Shown here piece by piece: positions 1 to 6,465 of a DNA stretch of 16,472 nucleotides; the first letter of the stretch is position 1; the number at the start of each line of letters is the position of its first letter. The DNA lies in contig DGSY01000154.1 in the NCBI GenBank assembly GCA_002394125.1, forward strand, positions 1 to 16,472, given 5' to 3'. A model generated the notes under the pieces. That model had not been told where the DNA came from and did no database searches. It saw only the letters and a program-made list of their open reading frames with translations. Origin of the DNA: Ruminococcus sp. UBA4350. Its GTDB lineage: Bacteria > Bacillota > Clostridia > Oscillospirales > Ruminococcaceae. A program made the position numbers and the translations under genes.

Positions 1-247
1 ATACGCCGCTGCTGACATAGTTCACTGACCACTTTTCCGCCGCCGTGCCGTTGTATTTGTCCGGCAGGATCGCGCTGCCGGCGGCATTGACATTGTTGTC
101 GGTGTCGGACATACCGAGCCGGAAATACTGCACCGGATAGCTCACCGCTGCTTTCGCCGGAACCGGCAGATCTTCCCATGCTGCCGATACCGCGGGTATC
201 AGCAGCGCCGCAGACAATATGCCTGCGAGCATTTTTTTCTGTTTCAT
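1..247 (-). CDS. Secreted protein with ricin/CBM13-like N-terminus (partial, 3' end outside window)
   Basis: Only the first 82 or so codons are inside the window, and the frame runs open off the left edge. The start ATG at 247 follows a GGGGGA ribosome binding site. Residues 1-23 form a signal peptide (Lys-rich n-region, hydrophobic core, VSAA cleavage region), so the protein is exported. The mature start contains FRLGMSDTDNNVNAAG followed by a KWSVNYV motif. This resembles the beta-trefoil ricin-type (CBM13-like) modules that open many ruminococcal secreted glycanases; the assignment is from recalled sequence character, not a search. The enzyme or binding activity further on cannot be seen. 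It has its own promoter with a palindromic operator-like site, and no gene shares its operon within the window. Export is well supported; the fold is a moderate-confidence inference. Confidence 0.75.
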   Translation of the reverse strand, partial: MKQKKMLAGILSAALLIPAVSAAWEDLPVPAKAAVSYPVQYFRLGMSDTDNNVNAAGSAILPDKYNGTAAEKWSVNYVSSGV

Positions 248-305
248 AACATTTCCCCCAAAAAAATAAAAATATATTGTCTGTCAGTTTCATATTGTCA
301 TATAT

Positions 306-324
306 ATGATAGCACAGCTATCAT
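306..324. promoter_or_regulatory. Palindromic operator-like site overlapping the -10 box
   Basis: ATGATAGC-ACA-GCTATCAT is a perfect 8-bp inverted repeat with a 3-bp spacer. One arm is the -10 box itself and the other lies in the -35/-10 spacer, which is where a repressor dimer would block RNA polymerase. The regulator is unknown and no second copy was found in the window. Confidence 0.45.
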
Positions 325-334
325 CCGAATGCAA
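306..334 (-). promoter_or_regulatory. Sigma-A type promoter of the leftward secreted-protein gene
   Basis: On the minus strand a -35 TTGCAT (329-334) is separated by exactly 17 bases from a -10 TATCAT (306-311), with an extended TG two bases upstream of the -10. The predicted transcript starts near 299, giving a leader of about 50 bases before the ATG at 247. The same architecture recurs at the other promoters of the window. Confidence 0.65.
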
Positions 335-473
335 TGTTCAATCATGACAGATTGCAGTCGGATTGTGCTTTTTCAAAGAGGCCAAAGGGCATGGCAAGAT
401 GATTCCGGCTGCAAAAACGCGGCAGCACAGGCGGACACGCTCTGACAGCGCGGCAATCGTAATACGCATAAAT

Positions 474-510
474 AAAAACGGAGAGGAATAATCTTTTCCT
501 CTCCGTTTTT
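474..510. terminator. Bidirectional intrinsic terminator
   Basis: The 15-bp perfect stem AAAAACGGAGAGGAA / TTCCTCTCCGTTTTT has a 7-base loop and carries its own A and T tracts, so it can terminate on either strand. It lies downstream of the leftward operon ending at 649. Between 335 and 473 I see no credible gene; short frames there lack ribosome binding sites. Confidence 0.75.
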
Positions 511-557
511 GCCATCAGACCGCGTTCTGCTGCTGACCGCTCAAAAACGAATAATCG

Positions 558-605
558 AAGGGCTGCGAACACCGTGTGAGCAATTCACATGGCATCGCAG
601 CCCTT
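558..605 (-). terminator. Long stem-loop terminator of the RtcB-like/phosphatase operon
   Basis: The outer stem AAGGGCTGCGA / TCGCAGCCCTT (11 bp) stacks on an inner stem CCGTGTGA / TCACATGG (one G-T pair) with a 5-base loop. On the minus strand it lies about 45 bases past the phosphatase stop codon and is followed by a T-rich stretch. With the hairpin at 474-510 it forms a double terminator. Confidence 0.65.
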
Positions 606-648
606 TGTTTATTCAGCTTTTGCACGGGACATACAAATGTGATGCATC

Positions 649-1248
649 TCAGTTTCCGTTCTGGTGTGAAGATCCGGACATTGCCGGCAGATGTGATATA
701 TTTCCGAGCGGATACAAAACGCCGTTCTGATAATTATGGGTCTGCCAGTATTCATCTGTAATCTCTGTCCGGCAAAGCAGTGCGCTGAGAACTTTTAACA
801 TCTGATTATGCGATAATATCAAAGTATTCCCGCAATTTGCAGAGTGCTCCGTGATTTGCGGCAAAACTACAGAAGCCCTGTGAATCAGATCCGGCATCGA
901 CTCGCCGTGCGGCGGTACAGCATTGATCAGCAGCTTGCCGTTTTGAAAAAGCTGCGGGTACTGTGCAATGGCATCTTCGCGTTTCATGCCCTCCAGCGCA
1001 CCCAGATTGCGTTCCAGCAAATTGGAATCAAACAGGATTCGGGACGCAGATAAATCCCATGATTCGCCTAGCTGCCGCAGGGTAGCGCGGCATCTTTGTG
1101 CCGGTGAGCAGAAAATGAAATCAAAGTGAACAGGCTGTGCCGGAAGAACCAGCTTTTCTTCATGCAGCACAGGTGCTTCTGACTGTCCGGATAAACGGTG
1201 CTCAAGATTATATACAGTGCGGATGTGCCGCAATAGGTAGATTCCCAT
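649..1248 (-). CDS. Histidine phosphatase (phosphoglycerate-mutase-like) family protein, variant motifs
   Basis: This 199-residue protein has the order of histidine phosphatase superfamily motifs. It has LLRHIRTVYN at residues 5-14 (nucleophile His8 and Arg7, but RHI instead of the usual RHG), SPAQRCRATL at 48-57, the acidic ERNLGALEG at 79-87, PPHGES at 112-117, and LILSHNQML at 143-151, where His147 is the second active-site histidine (SHN instead of SHG). Members remove phosphate from sugars, nucleotides, RNA or proteins, so substrate cannot be read from sequence. There is no signal peptide, so it is likely cytoplasmic. ATG at 1248 follows GGAGAG, which overlaps the stop of the upstream gene; only 4 bases separate the two. 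That spacing implies translational coupling and a shared job with the RtcB-like protein, for example trimming RNA-end phosphates; this last point is conjecture. Confidence 0.85.
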   Translation of the reverse strand: MGIYLLRHIRTVYNLEHRLSGQSEAPVLHEEKLVLPAQPVHFDFIFCSPAQRCRATLRQLGESWDLSASRILFDSNLLERNLGALEGMKREDAIAQYPQLFQNGKLLINAVPPHGESMPDLIHRASVVLPQITEHSANCGNTLILSHNQMLKVLSALLCRTEITDEYWQTHNYQNGVLYPLGNISHLPAMSGSSHQNGN

Positions 1249-1252
1249 CTGT

Positions 1253-3835
1253 TTACTCTCCGGTCTGTCCCTTTACAGGACCCTTGCATTTGCTGCAATA
1301 AAGGAACATGGGCGTAAAGGTTCGTATGATTTCACCGCTCAGGGCGTTTTTGCCGCGATTCAGGAATTCCGCACCGTTTTCAAAGGCGCGCACAGATTTT
1401 TTGAGTTCATCTCCGCCAAGCCGCGTGCGGGAGTTCACAGGGAATGCATGGCTGTCCAGATACAGTGTCGAGAGTCCGTTGCTGCCGCGTTCAACGTGCA
1501 GAGACTGCACATGATCAATCTGCTGTCCCCATCCGTGCGGAACAAGACACCAGGTTCCCTTTTTTCCGGGCAGCTTGAATGTCAGATTGTCTTCACCGAT
1601 CCGGAACAGATAGATCGGCTTGCCGACATTTGAAAAAATCGGTACATCTGCTCCGGGCGGTTCGACAAATGTGCCGATCGCGATGGACGAGTCAGTCGGC
1701 ATATAGTAATGGTGCTTTGTCATCTGAAGATCCTGTTCACCGAATTCATGCTCACAGTTCAGCTGAGATGCCAGCCAGCGGTGCAGATCGGTGTTATATG
1801 TTTCCATATAGTGTGCATTCTGAATAAAGTAGGCCGCTTCATTTCCTTTGATATACCGCAAATACCGTTTTCCTTCATGATAGGTTTTGATTGCTTTGGA
1901 ATACCAGTTGTTTTCAACAGGATAAAGACCGAGAAACGAATTTTTCAGTTCATTTGCGGAGGAGTGCATGATCAGATAAAGCGCATCCGGATCCGTTGCG
2001 TCACGGGCGATCATCAGGAAGTGGTTTCCGCTGGTAAAGCTGTAGGAATACCCGAACTGTTCAGATGCAAACTGCATGAGCCGCTCCAGATAGGTGCAGA
2101 AATTGGATGTCAGCTCCTCCGAGTAATGCGTCAGACGGAAAATGCTGCTTGAGCAGACATTCACAGTCGCATCGACAGGGATCAAAGGCGTGCCGCATTC
2201 CCAGTGAATAAACATTCCTGTAGCAAATCCGCCCGCAAGGCGCTGGACATTATTCGGATATCCCAAATCCAGGGAAGGGATAATGATCGCGCCGCTTTCT
2301 CTGCGGGAATCATACTTTGTTTTGATGACATGGGTCAGCATATTTTCGGTCTGACGGATATACGGCAGCAGGACGCGCTGTGTATTATCATCCAGTAAAT
2401 TTGCAGGCTGAAAGAGCTCTTCGCGGGAACGGATCCGGATACGGCTGCTGTTTGCGATGGGCAGACACATATCCTGCGGACTGGATTTCGGCGGCCATGT
2501 CGTAATTGCATAATGGCTGAGCTGCGCCTGATAGAGCTTATGCAGCACAATATTATAAGGATTTCCGACCAGACTCTCCCGCAGCTCTGCATGGAATCTT
2601 TTCGCCGGATCCGGAGACGTCAGATCGGAAGGCGTGAGATCCGTTTTCGCGTAAATGTCAGTTGCGTTCTCTTTCAGGATCTGAATGTATTTTTGCTGTG
2701 CAGAATACTCACTGGTATCGCTCCGGCGAAACAGAAGGAATGAACCTTTATTATCCTTTTGAGACGTCCAGATCTTCGTACTGCGGTAAAGCATGAATTC
2801 ATCTGTCATGACACAGTGGTCAATATCCAGCAGCGGAAGGAAATAGATATGTACCGAATGATTGCCGAGACAGAACCGTTCCGTTTGAGAAATCAGGGTA
2901 CGCACAGCTGTGCGGACATCTTCGATTGGCTGCGTGAAACCGGGTGCATTCTGGAAAATAGACGGATCAGTCAGCATCACAGTAACTTTGCGCTGACGTT
3001 GCGGCGGGTCAGATGCCGGATTCAGATAGTTTGCGATCAGATCATTGAGATCGGCATTCCTTTCGGTACCTTCCTTTTGACCGAGCGCCTCGCAGAGAGA
3101 GGGGCCGCAGAGTATGAGCTCCTCCCCGGTGTAGCTGCTGATAAGTGTGCGGCGAATGAGATGGAATGACTCAATGTCGGGGATTTCAGCGACAAATGAG
3201 AGGCTGGGATCTGAGATATATTTGATCTGCAGTTTACTCAGTAGGGAGTAGATCATAGATGATGCACTTTCATTCAGTGCGGGGATATCGTTTTCGGCAA
3301 CGGTATATAAGTCTTTTGAGGGACGGCTTTTCACCAGATCATAATCTGTCAGCGATTCAATTATGATCCATTTGAACACCTTGATCAGAACATCCTTCCG
3401 GCTTGTATCCGTACTGCTGATCAGTTTGGTGAGGAAGGGATTTCTTTCTGCATATGCAATCTGGCCGGATACTCTGTTCAGCACGCCTTCCAGCTGTGTA
3501 CGCATTGCCGAAGCCTCTACATGGATCAGATCGTTGGAGAGAACCTCCTCGATCTGTGTGCAGAAGACAGGATAGTTCAGAAAATAATTGTAAAACTGAT
3601 TGTACTTTGTCGCAGAAAACTTTCTCTGCTGTCCGTCATTTCTGTTGCTTGAAAAGAGAAGTGAGATATCAGAGTCCGTCAGCTTGATCCCGACCTGATT
3701 CTCAAGGCCTCCGTTTTTCTTTGCCTCAGAAAAGAAATGGAATAAAAACGCTCTGTTTGTGGGGGCAACCGCATTCATTTCCTGCTCAGTGAGCATAGCG
3801 GCATAGATATTCATTACATCATTCATTGAAAACAT
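1253..3835 (-). CDS. RtcB-like RNA ligase domain fused to a large uncharacterised N-terminal region
   Basis: This 860-residue protein has no signal peptide or membrane segment. From about residue 490 it follows the motif order of RtcB, the Mn2+/GTP-dependent ligase that joins 3'-phosphate or 2',3'-cyclic-phosphate RNA to 5'-OH ends. Cys561 (VNVCSSS) matches the metal Cys. GNHF at 603-606 and MHSS at 623-626 match the GNHF and HSGSRG histidines. YLRYIKGNEAAYFIQ (658-672) matches the Tyr/Ala helix. KHHYYM at 707-712 matches the HHN histidine. GKKGTWCLVPHGWG (757-770) matches RKGA...IPGSMG. SHAFPVNSR at 795-803 matches SHGAGRxxSR, making His796 the counterpart of the guanylylated histidine. The aspartate three residues before the Cys is not conserved (Val558; Asp555 is nearby), so activity is uncertain. 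Residues 1-480 are unassigned. The C-terminus has CSKC (847-850). ATG at 3835 is preferred over TTG at 3850 because GGAGGA sits 7 bases before it. Confidence 0.75.
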   Translation of the reverse strand: MFSMNDVMNIYAAMLTEQEMNAVAPTNRAFLFHFFSEAKKNGGLENQVGIKLTDSDISLLFSSNRNDGQQRKFSATKYNQFYNYFLNYPVFCTQIEEVLSNDLIHVEASAMRTQLEGVLNRVSGQIAYAERNPFLTKLISSTDTSRKDVLIKVFKWIIIESLTDYDLVKSRPSKDLYTVAENDIPALNESASSMIYSLLSKLQIKYISDPSLSFVAEIPDIESFHLIRRTLISSYTGEELILCGPSLCEALGQKEGTERNADLNDLIANYLNPASDPPQRQRKVTVMLTDPSIFQNAPGFTQPIEDVRTAVRTLISQTERFCLGNHSVHIYFLPLLDIDHCVMTDEFMLYRSTKIWTSQKDNKGSFLLFRRSDTSEYSAQQKYIQILKENATDIYAKTDLTPSDLTSPDPAKRFHAELRESLVGNPYNIVLHKLYQAQLSHYAITTWPPKSSPQDMCLPIANSSRIRIRSREELFQPANLLDDNTQRVLLPYIRQTENMLTHVIKTKYDSRRESGAIIIPSLDLGYPNNVQRLAGGFATGMFIHWECGTPLIPVDATVNVCSSSIFRLTHYSEELTSNFCTYLERLMQFASEQFGYSYSFTSGNHFLMIARDATDPDALYLIMHSSANELKNSFLGLYPVENNWYSKAIKTYHEGKRYLRYIKGNEAAYFIQNAHYMETYNTDLHRWLASQLNCEHEFGEQDLQMTKHHYYMPTDSSIAIGTFVEPPGADVPIFSNVGKPIYLFRIGEDNLTFKLPGKKGTWCLVPHGWGQQIDHVQSLHVERGSNGLSTLYLDSHAFPVNSRTRLGGDELKKSVRAFENGAEFLNRGKNALSGEIIRTFTPMFLYCSKCKGPVKGQTGE

Positions 3836-3869
3836 CGCGGATTCCTCCAATTCATATTATATTATAGAT

Positions 3870-3898
3870 ATTATAGCACATTTGCAGTCGGATTGCAA
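3870..3898 (-). promoter_or_regulatory. Promoter of the RtcB-like/phosphatase operon
   Basis: On the minus strand a -35 TTGCAA (3893-3898), a 17-base spacer and a perfect -10 TATAAT (3870-3875) preceded by TGTGC (extended -10) lie 35 bases before the ATG at 3835. No stress-type (sigma-54) promoter, as found for the E. coli rtc operon, is seen. Confidence 0.75.
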
Positions 3899-3936
3899 GC
3901 ACTCTTTTGATATTGAAAACACATAGGATCTGACAA

Positions 3937-4023
3937 GCTGCCAAGCAGTATGCAAAAATGGCAATCATGAAGCAAAGCTTGGCAGCAGAACAAAGGTCTT
4001 GCGGACAGTTCTGCACTTTGTTC
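3937..4023. repeat. Paired inverted repeats in a divergent intergenic region
   Basis: GCTGCCAAGC (3937-3946) is perfectly inverted at 3977-3986, and GAACAAAG (3988-3995) is inverted at 4016-4023. The two potential stem-loops lie back to back. They sit between the leftward RtcB-like operon and the rightward gene at 4228, within a stretch of about 390 bases (3836-4227) that holds no convincing gene. Function is unknown: they could be a decayed element, an operator array or an untranslated RNA. Confidence 0.4.
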
Positions 4024-4156
4024 CGTAAAAATCCAATTTGCCGGAAACAGAGCCGGAAATGATTGCGCTTTTGTGTCCGGACAGACCGTTTTTGAAAAAC
4101 CGATGGATTGAGGCAAACTGATACGCCGCTGCAAAGTTCCGTTTTTGCGGAAAATA

Positions 4157-4165
4157 TGCTATGAT
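4157..4165 (+). promoter_or_regulatory. Extended -10 promoter of the small exported protein gene
   Basis: TGCTATGAT carries the extended TG motif and a -10 of TATGAT (4160-4165). The -35 position 17 bases upstream (TTCCGT) is weak. The predicted start lies about 55 bases before the ATG at 4228. Confidence 0.5.
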
Positions 4166-4227
4166 GATATCAACGCAAAGCTTTGCATCCGTTCAGACGA
4201 ATAAGAGGAATCAAAGGAGGTACAGCC

Positions 4228-4617
4228 ATGAAACTGAAACATATTTGCGCGCTCATCCTCGGAGGGTATGTCCTCCTGGCTATGAAGTGCGGCGGCGGAA
4301 TCAACGATCCTGTGACTGTCACATTGCCGCCTCCTGCTGCGGTTGCAGAGACAATCGGGAGTGCAGCGGTTCAGACAGTTGAATTGCTCAAAGATGTGTC
4401 GGATCAGATGCAGGAAGCACAGACGGATCCGATCGCTGCGCAGCAGGGGATTTGTTACAGCGCATCCGGTTTGCCCGAAGAACACATCTACAGGATCCGC
4501 AGTGCATGGGACAACCCGCTCACCCAGATCGGAGCGTATTACGATCCGGAGTATGCGAAACGGGTATGTCCGGAAGGATACTATGTTTTTGATGAAAACG
4601 GGAATGTCGTCAACTGA
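4228..4617 (+). CDS. Small exported or membrane-anchored protein of unknown function
   Basis: The product has 129 residues. ATG at 4228 is chosen because a perfect AAGGAGG lies 7 bases upstream; an in-frame ATG at 4183 has no ribosome binding site. Residues 1-20 (MKLKH then a hydrophobic ICALILGGYVLLAM) form a signal peptide or signal anchor. Cys21 is in an AMKC context with Lys at -1, which is not a good lipobox, so lipidation is doubtful. After a Pro/Ala-rich segment (PPPAAVAE, 34-41) the chain is acidic. It ends in a Tyr-rich region with Cys76 and Cys114, which could pair in a disulfide outside the cell. I recognise no family. It is monocistronic and convergent with a dockerin remnant with which it shares a terminator. 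Confidence 0.75.
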   Translation: MKLKHICALILGGYVLLAMKCGGGINDPVTVTLPPPAAVAETIGSAAVQTVELLKDVSDQMQEAQTDPIAAQQGICYSASGLPEEHIYRIRSAWDNPLTQIGAYYDPEYAKRVCPEGYYVFDENGNVVN

Positions 4618-4643
4618 GAAGGATATGCCGGCGGGGGCTCCCC

Positions 4644-4697
4644 GCCCGCTGAAAAAGAACAAGGCAGGGAGAGCTTTCTCCTTGCCTTGCAGCGGGC
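4644..4697. terminator. Nested stem-loop terminator between convergent genes
   Basis: The inner stem CAAGGCAGGGAGA (4660-4672) pairs with TCTCCTTGCCTTG (4677-4689) around a 4-base loop, with one G-T pair. The outer stem GCCCGCTG (4644-4651) pairs with CAGCGGGC (4690-4697). On the minus strand the inner stem is followed directly by TTCTTTTTC, making it a good intrinsic terminator for the leftward dockerin remnant. On the plus strand it closes the gene ending at 4617. A competing GCGGGG/CCCCGC hairpin just upstream shares bases with the outer stem. Confidence 0.65.
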
Positions 4698-4763
4698 AAA
4701 TCAGTCATTTTCTGTCTCGTGTTCCGTATCTCCGTATGCAGGCTTTGCATCGCGGGATTCGTT

Positions 4764-4913
4764 TCAATCTCCGAGATGCTTCAGGATTGCGCGCACATCC
4801 AGCATACACATGATCCCGTCGCCGTCATAATCCAGATCTGCGTCCGGATTCCAGCTGCTCTGTTCCTCCGTCACCTTCACAGACTGCGGGGCAAAGGTCA
4901 GATTTCTGATTGT
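4764..4913 (-). pseudogene. 3' remnant of a dockerin (EF-hand repeat) protein gene
   Basis: The minus strand encodes about 50 residues ending in a dockerin-like half: DYDGDGIMCMLD followed by VRAILKHLGD and a stop. This is an EF-hand calcium loop with Asp at positions 1, 3, 5 and 12 and the Leu-rich helix typical of dockerin repeats. There is no start codon with a ribosome binding site. Upstream the frame enters a long inverted repeat and meets TGA at 4935-4937, so the rest of the gene is gone. Its terminator at 4644-4697 survives. Dockerins anchor enzymes to cohesins, and the intact example at 7777-10896 shows the system is used here. The remnant is probably the end of a lost secreted enzyme cut by the element at 4908-4963. 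Confidence 0.65.
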
Positions 4914-4963
4914 ACAGAAATTCCTTGCTGGGCGTCAGCCCAGCAAGGAATTTCTATACAATC
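4908..4963. repeat. Long near-perfect inverted repeat (26-bp arms)
   Basis: The arms 4908-4933 and 4938-4963 are complementary except for one C/T difference (a G-T pair in RNA), around a GTCA loop. An additional CAGATTT/AAATCTG pairing (4899-4905 with 4971-4977) extends the structure past an asymmetric internal loop. It breaks the dockerin remnant. It could be a miniature palindromic element or a very strong terminator for the operon ending at 5084; no clean T-tract follows on either strand. Confidence 0.7.
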
Positions 4964-4980
4964 TGACGAAAAATCTGACG

Positions 4981-4998
4981 GGTCAAATATATTTGACC
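4981..4998. repeat. Perfect 18-bp palindrome
   Basis: GGTCAAATATATTTGACC is its own reverse complement. On the minus strand it can fold as a 7-bp stem followed by CGTCAGATTTTT, a plausible intrinsic terminator for the operon ending at 5084. As duplex DNA it also has the form of a dimer binding site. Confidence 0.5.
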
Positions 4999-5083
4999 GT
5001 AAGCATCCTGCACCACCGGCTCTGTGCGGTATTGCCTATAGCACGGGCGCTGCAATTTGTCCGATGCAAAAATACATTGCGGC

Positions 5084-5341
5084 TTATAGATTCAGACTAT
5101 CGCGCTCAAAGAACTCTCTCTGAAGCTGTCCGGCGCATTCAGATCGGCTCCTGCCGACCGCCTGCCATAAGACCTCGCCGTTTTCATCCGCGATATTGAG
5201 AAAGACGCCGTCGCACTGCCCCCAGCCGTAGAGGATATGCCGCCTGCCGTTCAGCTCAAAGCTGCACTCCTCGCCGGATTCGGCGCAGCGCAGCAATTTC
5301 TCCAAATCAGCAGTCTGTGTTCTGAGCTCTGTATGACGCAT
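5084..5341 (-). CDS. Conserved-looking small hypothetical protein in the tRNA-sulfuration operon
   Basis: The product has 85 residues and begins MRHTELRTQT. ATG at 5341 lies 2 bases after the stop of the cysteine desulfurase gene, and its GGAGGG ribosome binding site is inside the last codons of that gene, so translation is coupled. Longer upstream in-frame starts lack a binding site. The protein is soluble. It has a helical N-terminus with LEKLLRCAESGEECSFELNG, a predicted beta-rich middle (RHILYGWG, VFLNIADENGEVLW) and three cysteines (19, 26, 43). I recognise no family. By position it could assist the desulfurase or the thiolation enzyme, but nothing in the sequence proves this. Confidence 0.7.
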   Translation of the reverse strand: MRHTELRTQTADLEKLLRCAESGEECSFELNGRRHILYGWGQCDGVFLNIADENGEVLWQAVGRSRSECAGQLQREFFERDSLNL

Positions 5342-5343
5342 TT

Positions 5344-6465
5344 TTATCCCTCCGAAATGATTTGATCGAGAATACCGGTGAACTGTTCGATCTCCTGCGC
5401 AGCGGTCAGATGCGACAGGCTGACGCGCCATGAGCTGAGCGCGTTTTTCCGGTCATGTGAGATCGCCATGACAGCTCTGGACGGCGTATTCGGCACAGAG
5501 CAGGCGGATTTCACGGAGACGCATACGCCTTTTTCATCGAGCCGCCGGCGCATCTCCTCGCCCTTGATGCCGCTGACCGAGAGATTCAGAATATGCGGCA
5601 CGGCATTTTCAGGGCTGTTGATGCGGATGCGGTCATGCTGCGCACAGTATGCACGCAGCTTCTGATTCAGCGCATGAACGGTTTGCAGCCGTGCATCAAA
5701 CTCGCTGACTGCATATTGCAGCGCAGCAGAAAGCGCCGCCGCTGCCGGTGTATCCGGCGTACCGCTGCGGTAGATCGTCGTGCTCGCGCCGCCGTGGATC
5801 AGCGGCTCCGGAACGATGCCTTTTTTCTTATACAGCACGCCGCAGCCCTTCAGTCCATAGAACTTATGCGGTGCAAAGCTTGCGGTATCCGCATAAGAAA
5901 AATCAACCGGTATTTTTCCGATTGCCTGCGTCGCGTCCAGATGCAGACGGCAGTTCGGGTAATCCTGCAAAATCTCCGCAATTTCACGCACCGGCTGTAC
6001 CGTGCCGAGCTCACTGTCCACTGCGCAGACTGCACACAGAACCGTATCCTGCCGCAGCAGCGATTTCAGATGATTGAGGTCTGCCGTTCCGTCCGGCAGG
6101 ATGTTCACAAGGTCGATCTCCCAGCCCTGCTCCTGCAAAAAGGTCAGTGCGCCGCTGACGGAGCTGTGCTCCAGAAATGTCGAAATAATGTGCTTTCCGT
6201 GCCGCCGGCTTGCAAACGCGATGCCCTTGACCGCGAGGTTATTCGCCTCGCTCGCGCCGCTTGTCAGAATGATCTCATCGCTGCCGATATGCAGCAAATC
6301 CGCGATCTGCGAAAGCGACCGGTTCACGGTTTTCTTCGCAGCCATGCCGCACTGATGTGCGGAATTGGGATTTGCAAAATATGCCGCCGCTGTTTCCAGA
6401 TACACGGACAGCACCCGCTCATCCGGCGGCGTATCAGCGGCATAATCAAGATAGATCGGATTCAT
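5344..6465 (-). CDS. Cysteine desulfurase (NifS/IscS-like, class V aminotransferase)
   Basis: This 373-residue, PLP-dependent enzyme takes sulfur from cysteine as a protein persulfide and releases alanine. Visible motifs are the N-terminal YLDYAADT, TSGASEANNLAVKG (68-81), His100 in FLEHSSV over the PLP ring, Asp177 and Gln180 in LDATQAIGK, the PLP lysine Lys201 in PHKFYGLKG, and the persulfide cysteine Cys322 in VKSACSVPN. The loop around Cys322 is short compared with the SGSACTS loop of IscS, and SELGTVQP replaces the usual NNEIGTIQP. ATG at 6465 follows AGAGGA, and the first 20 bases overlap the end of the TtcA-like gene. The overlap with a PP-loop thiolase suggests dedicated sulfur supply for tRNA modification rather than general Fe-S assembly; that is inference. 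Confidence 0.93.
   Translation of the reverse strand: MNPIYLDYAADTPPDERVLSVYLETAAAYFANPNSAHQCGMAAKKTVNRSLSQIADLLHIGSDEIILTSGASEANNLAVKGIAFASRRHGKHIISTFLEHSSVSGALTFLQEQGWEIDLVNILPDGTADLNHLKSLLRQDTVLCAVCAVDSELGTVQPVREIAEILQDYPNCRLHLDATQAIGKIPVDFSYADTASFAPHKFYGLKGCGVLYKKKGIVPEPLIHGGASTTIYRSGTPDTPAAAALSAALQYAVSEFDARLQTVHALNQKLRAYCAQHDRIRINSPENAVPHILNLSVSGIKGEEMRRRLDEKGVCVSVKSACSVPNTPSRAVMAISHDRKNALSSWRVSLSHLTAAQEIEQFTGILDQIISEG

Noticed and set aside
342..572. Leftward 76-codon frame near the left edge
   Set aside because: It spans a perfect bidirectional terminator hairpin and has no start signals.
4021..4110. Direct repeats of GCCGGAAA and GCGGACAG-like words as an operator array
   Set aside because: Only two short copies each with irregular spacing; expected by chance in this composition.
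3871..4134. Leftward 87-codon frame upstream of the RtcB-like operon
   Set aside because: No ribosome binding site, odd composition, and its 3' end overlaps the strong promoter at 3870-3898.
4228..4290. Lipoprotein signal in the small exported protein
   Set aside because: The residue before Cys21 is Lys, which does not fit a lipobox; only general export is claimed.
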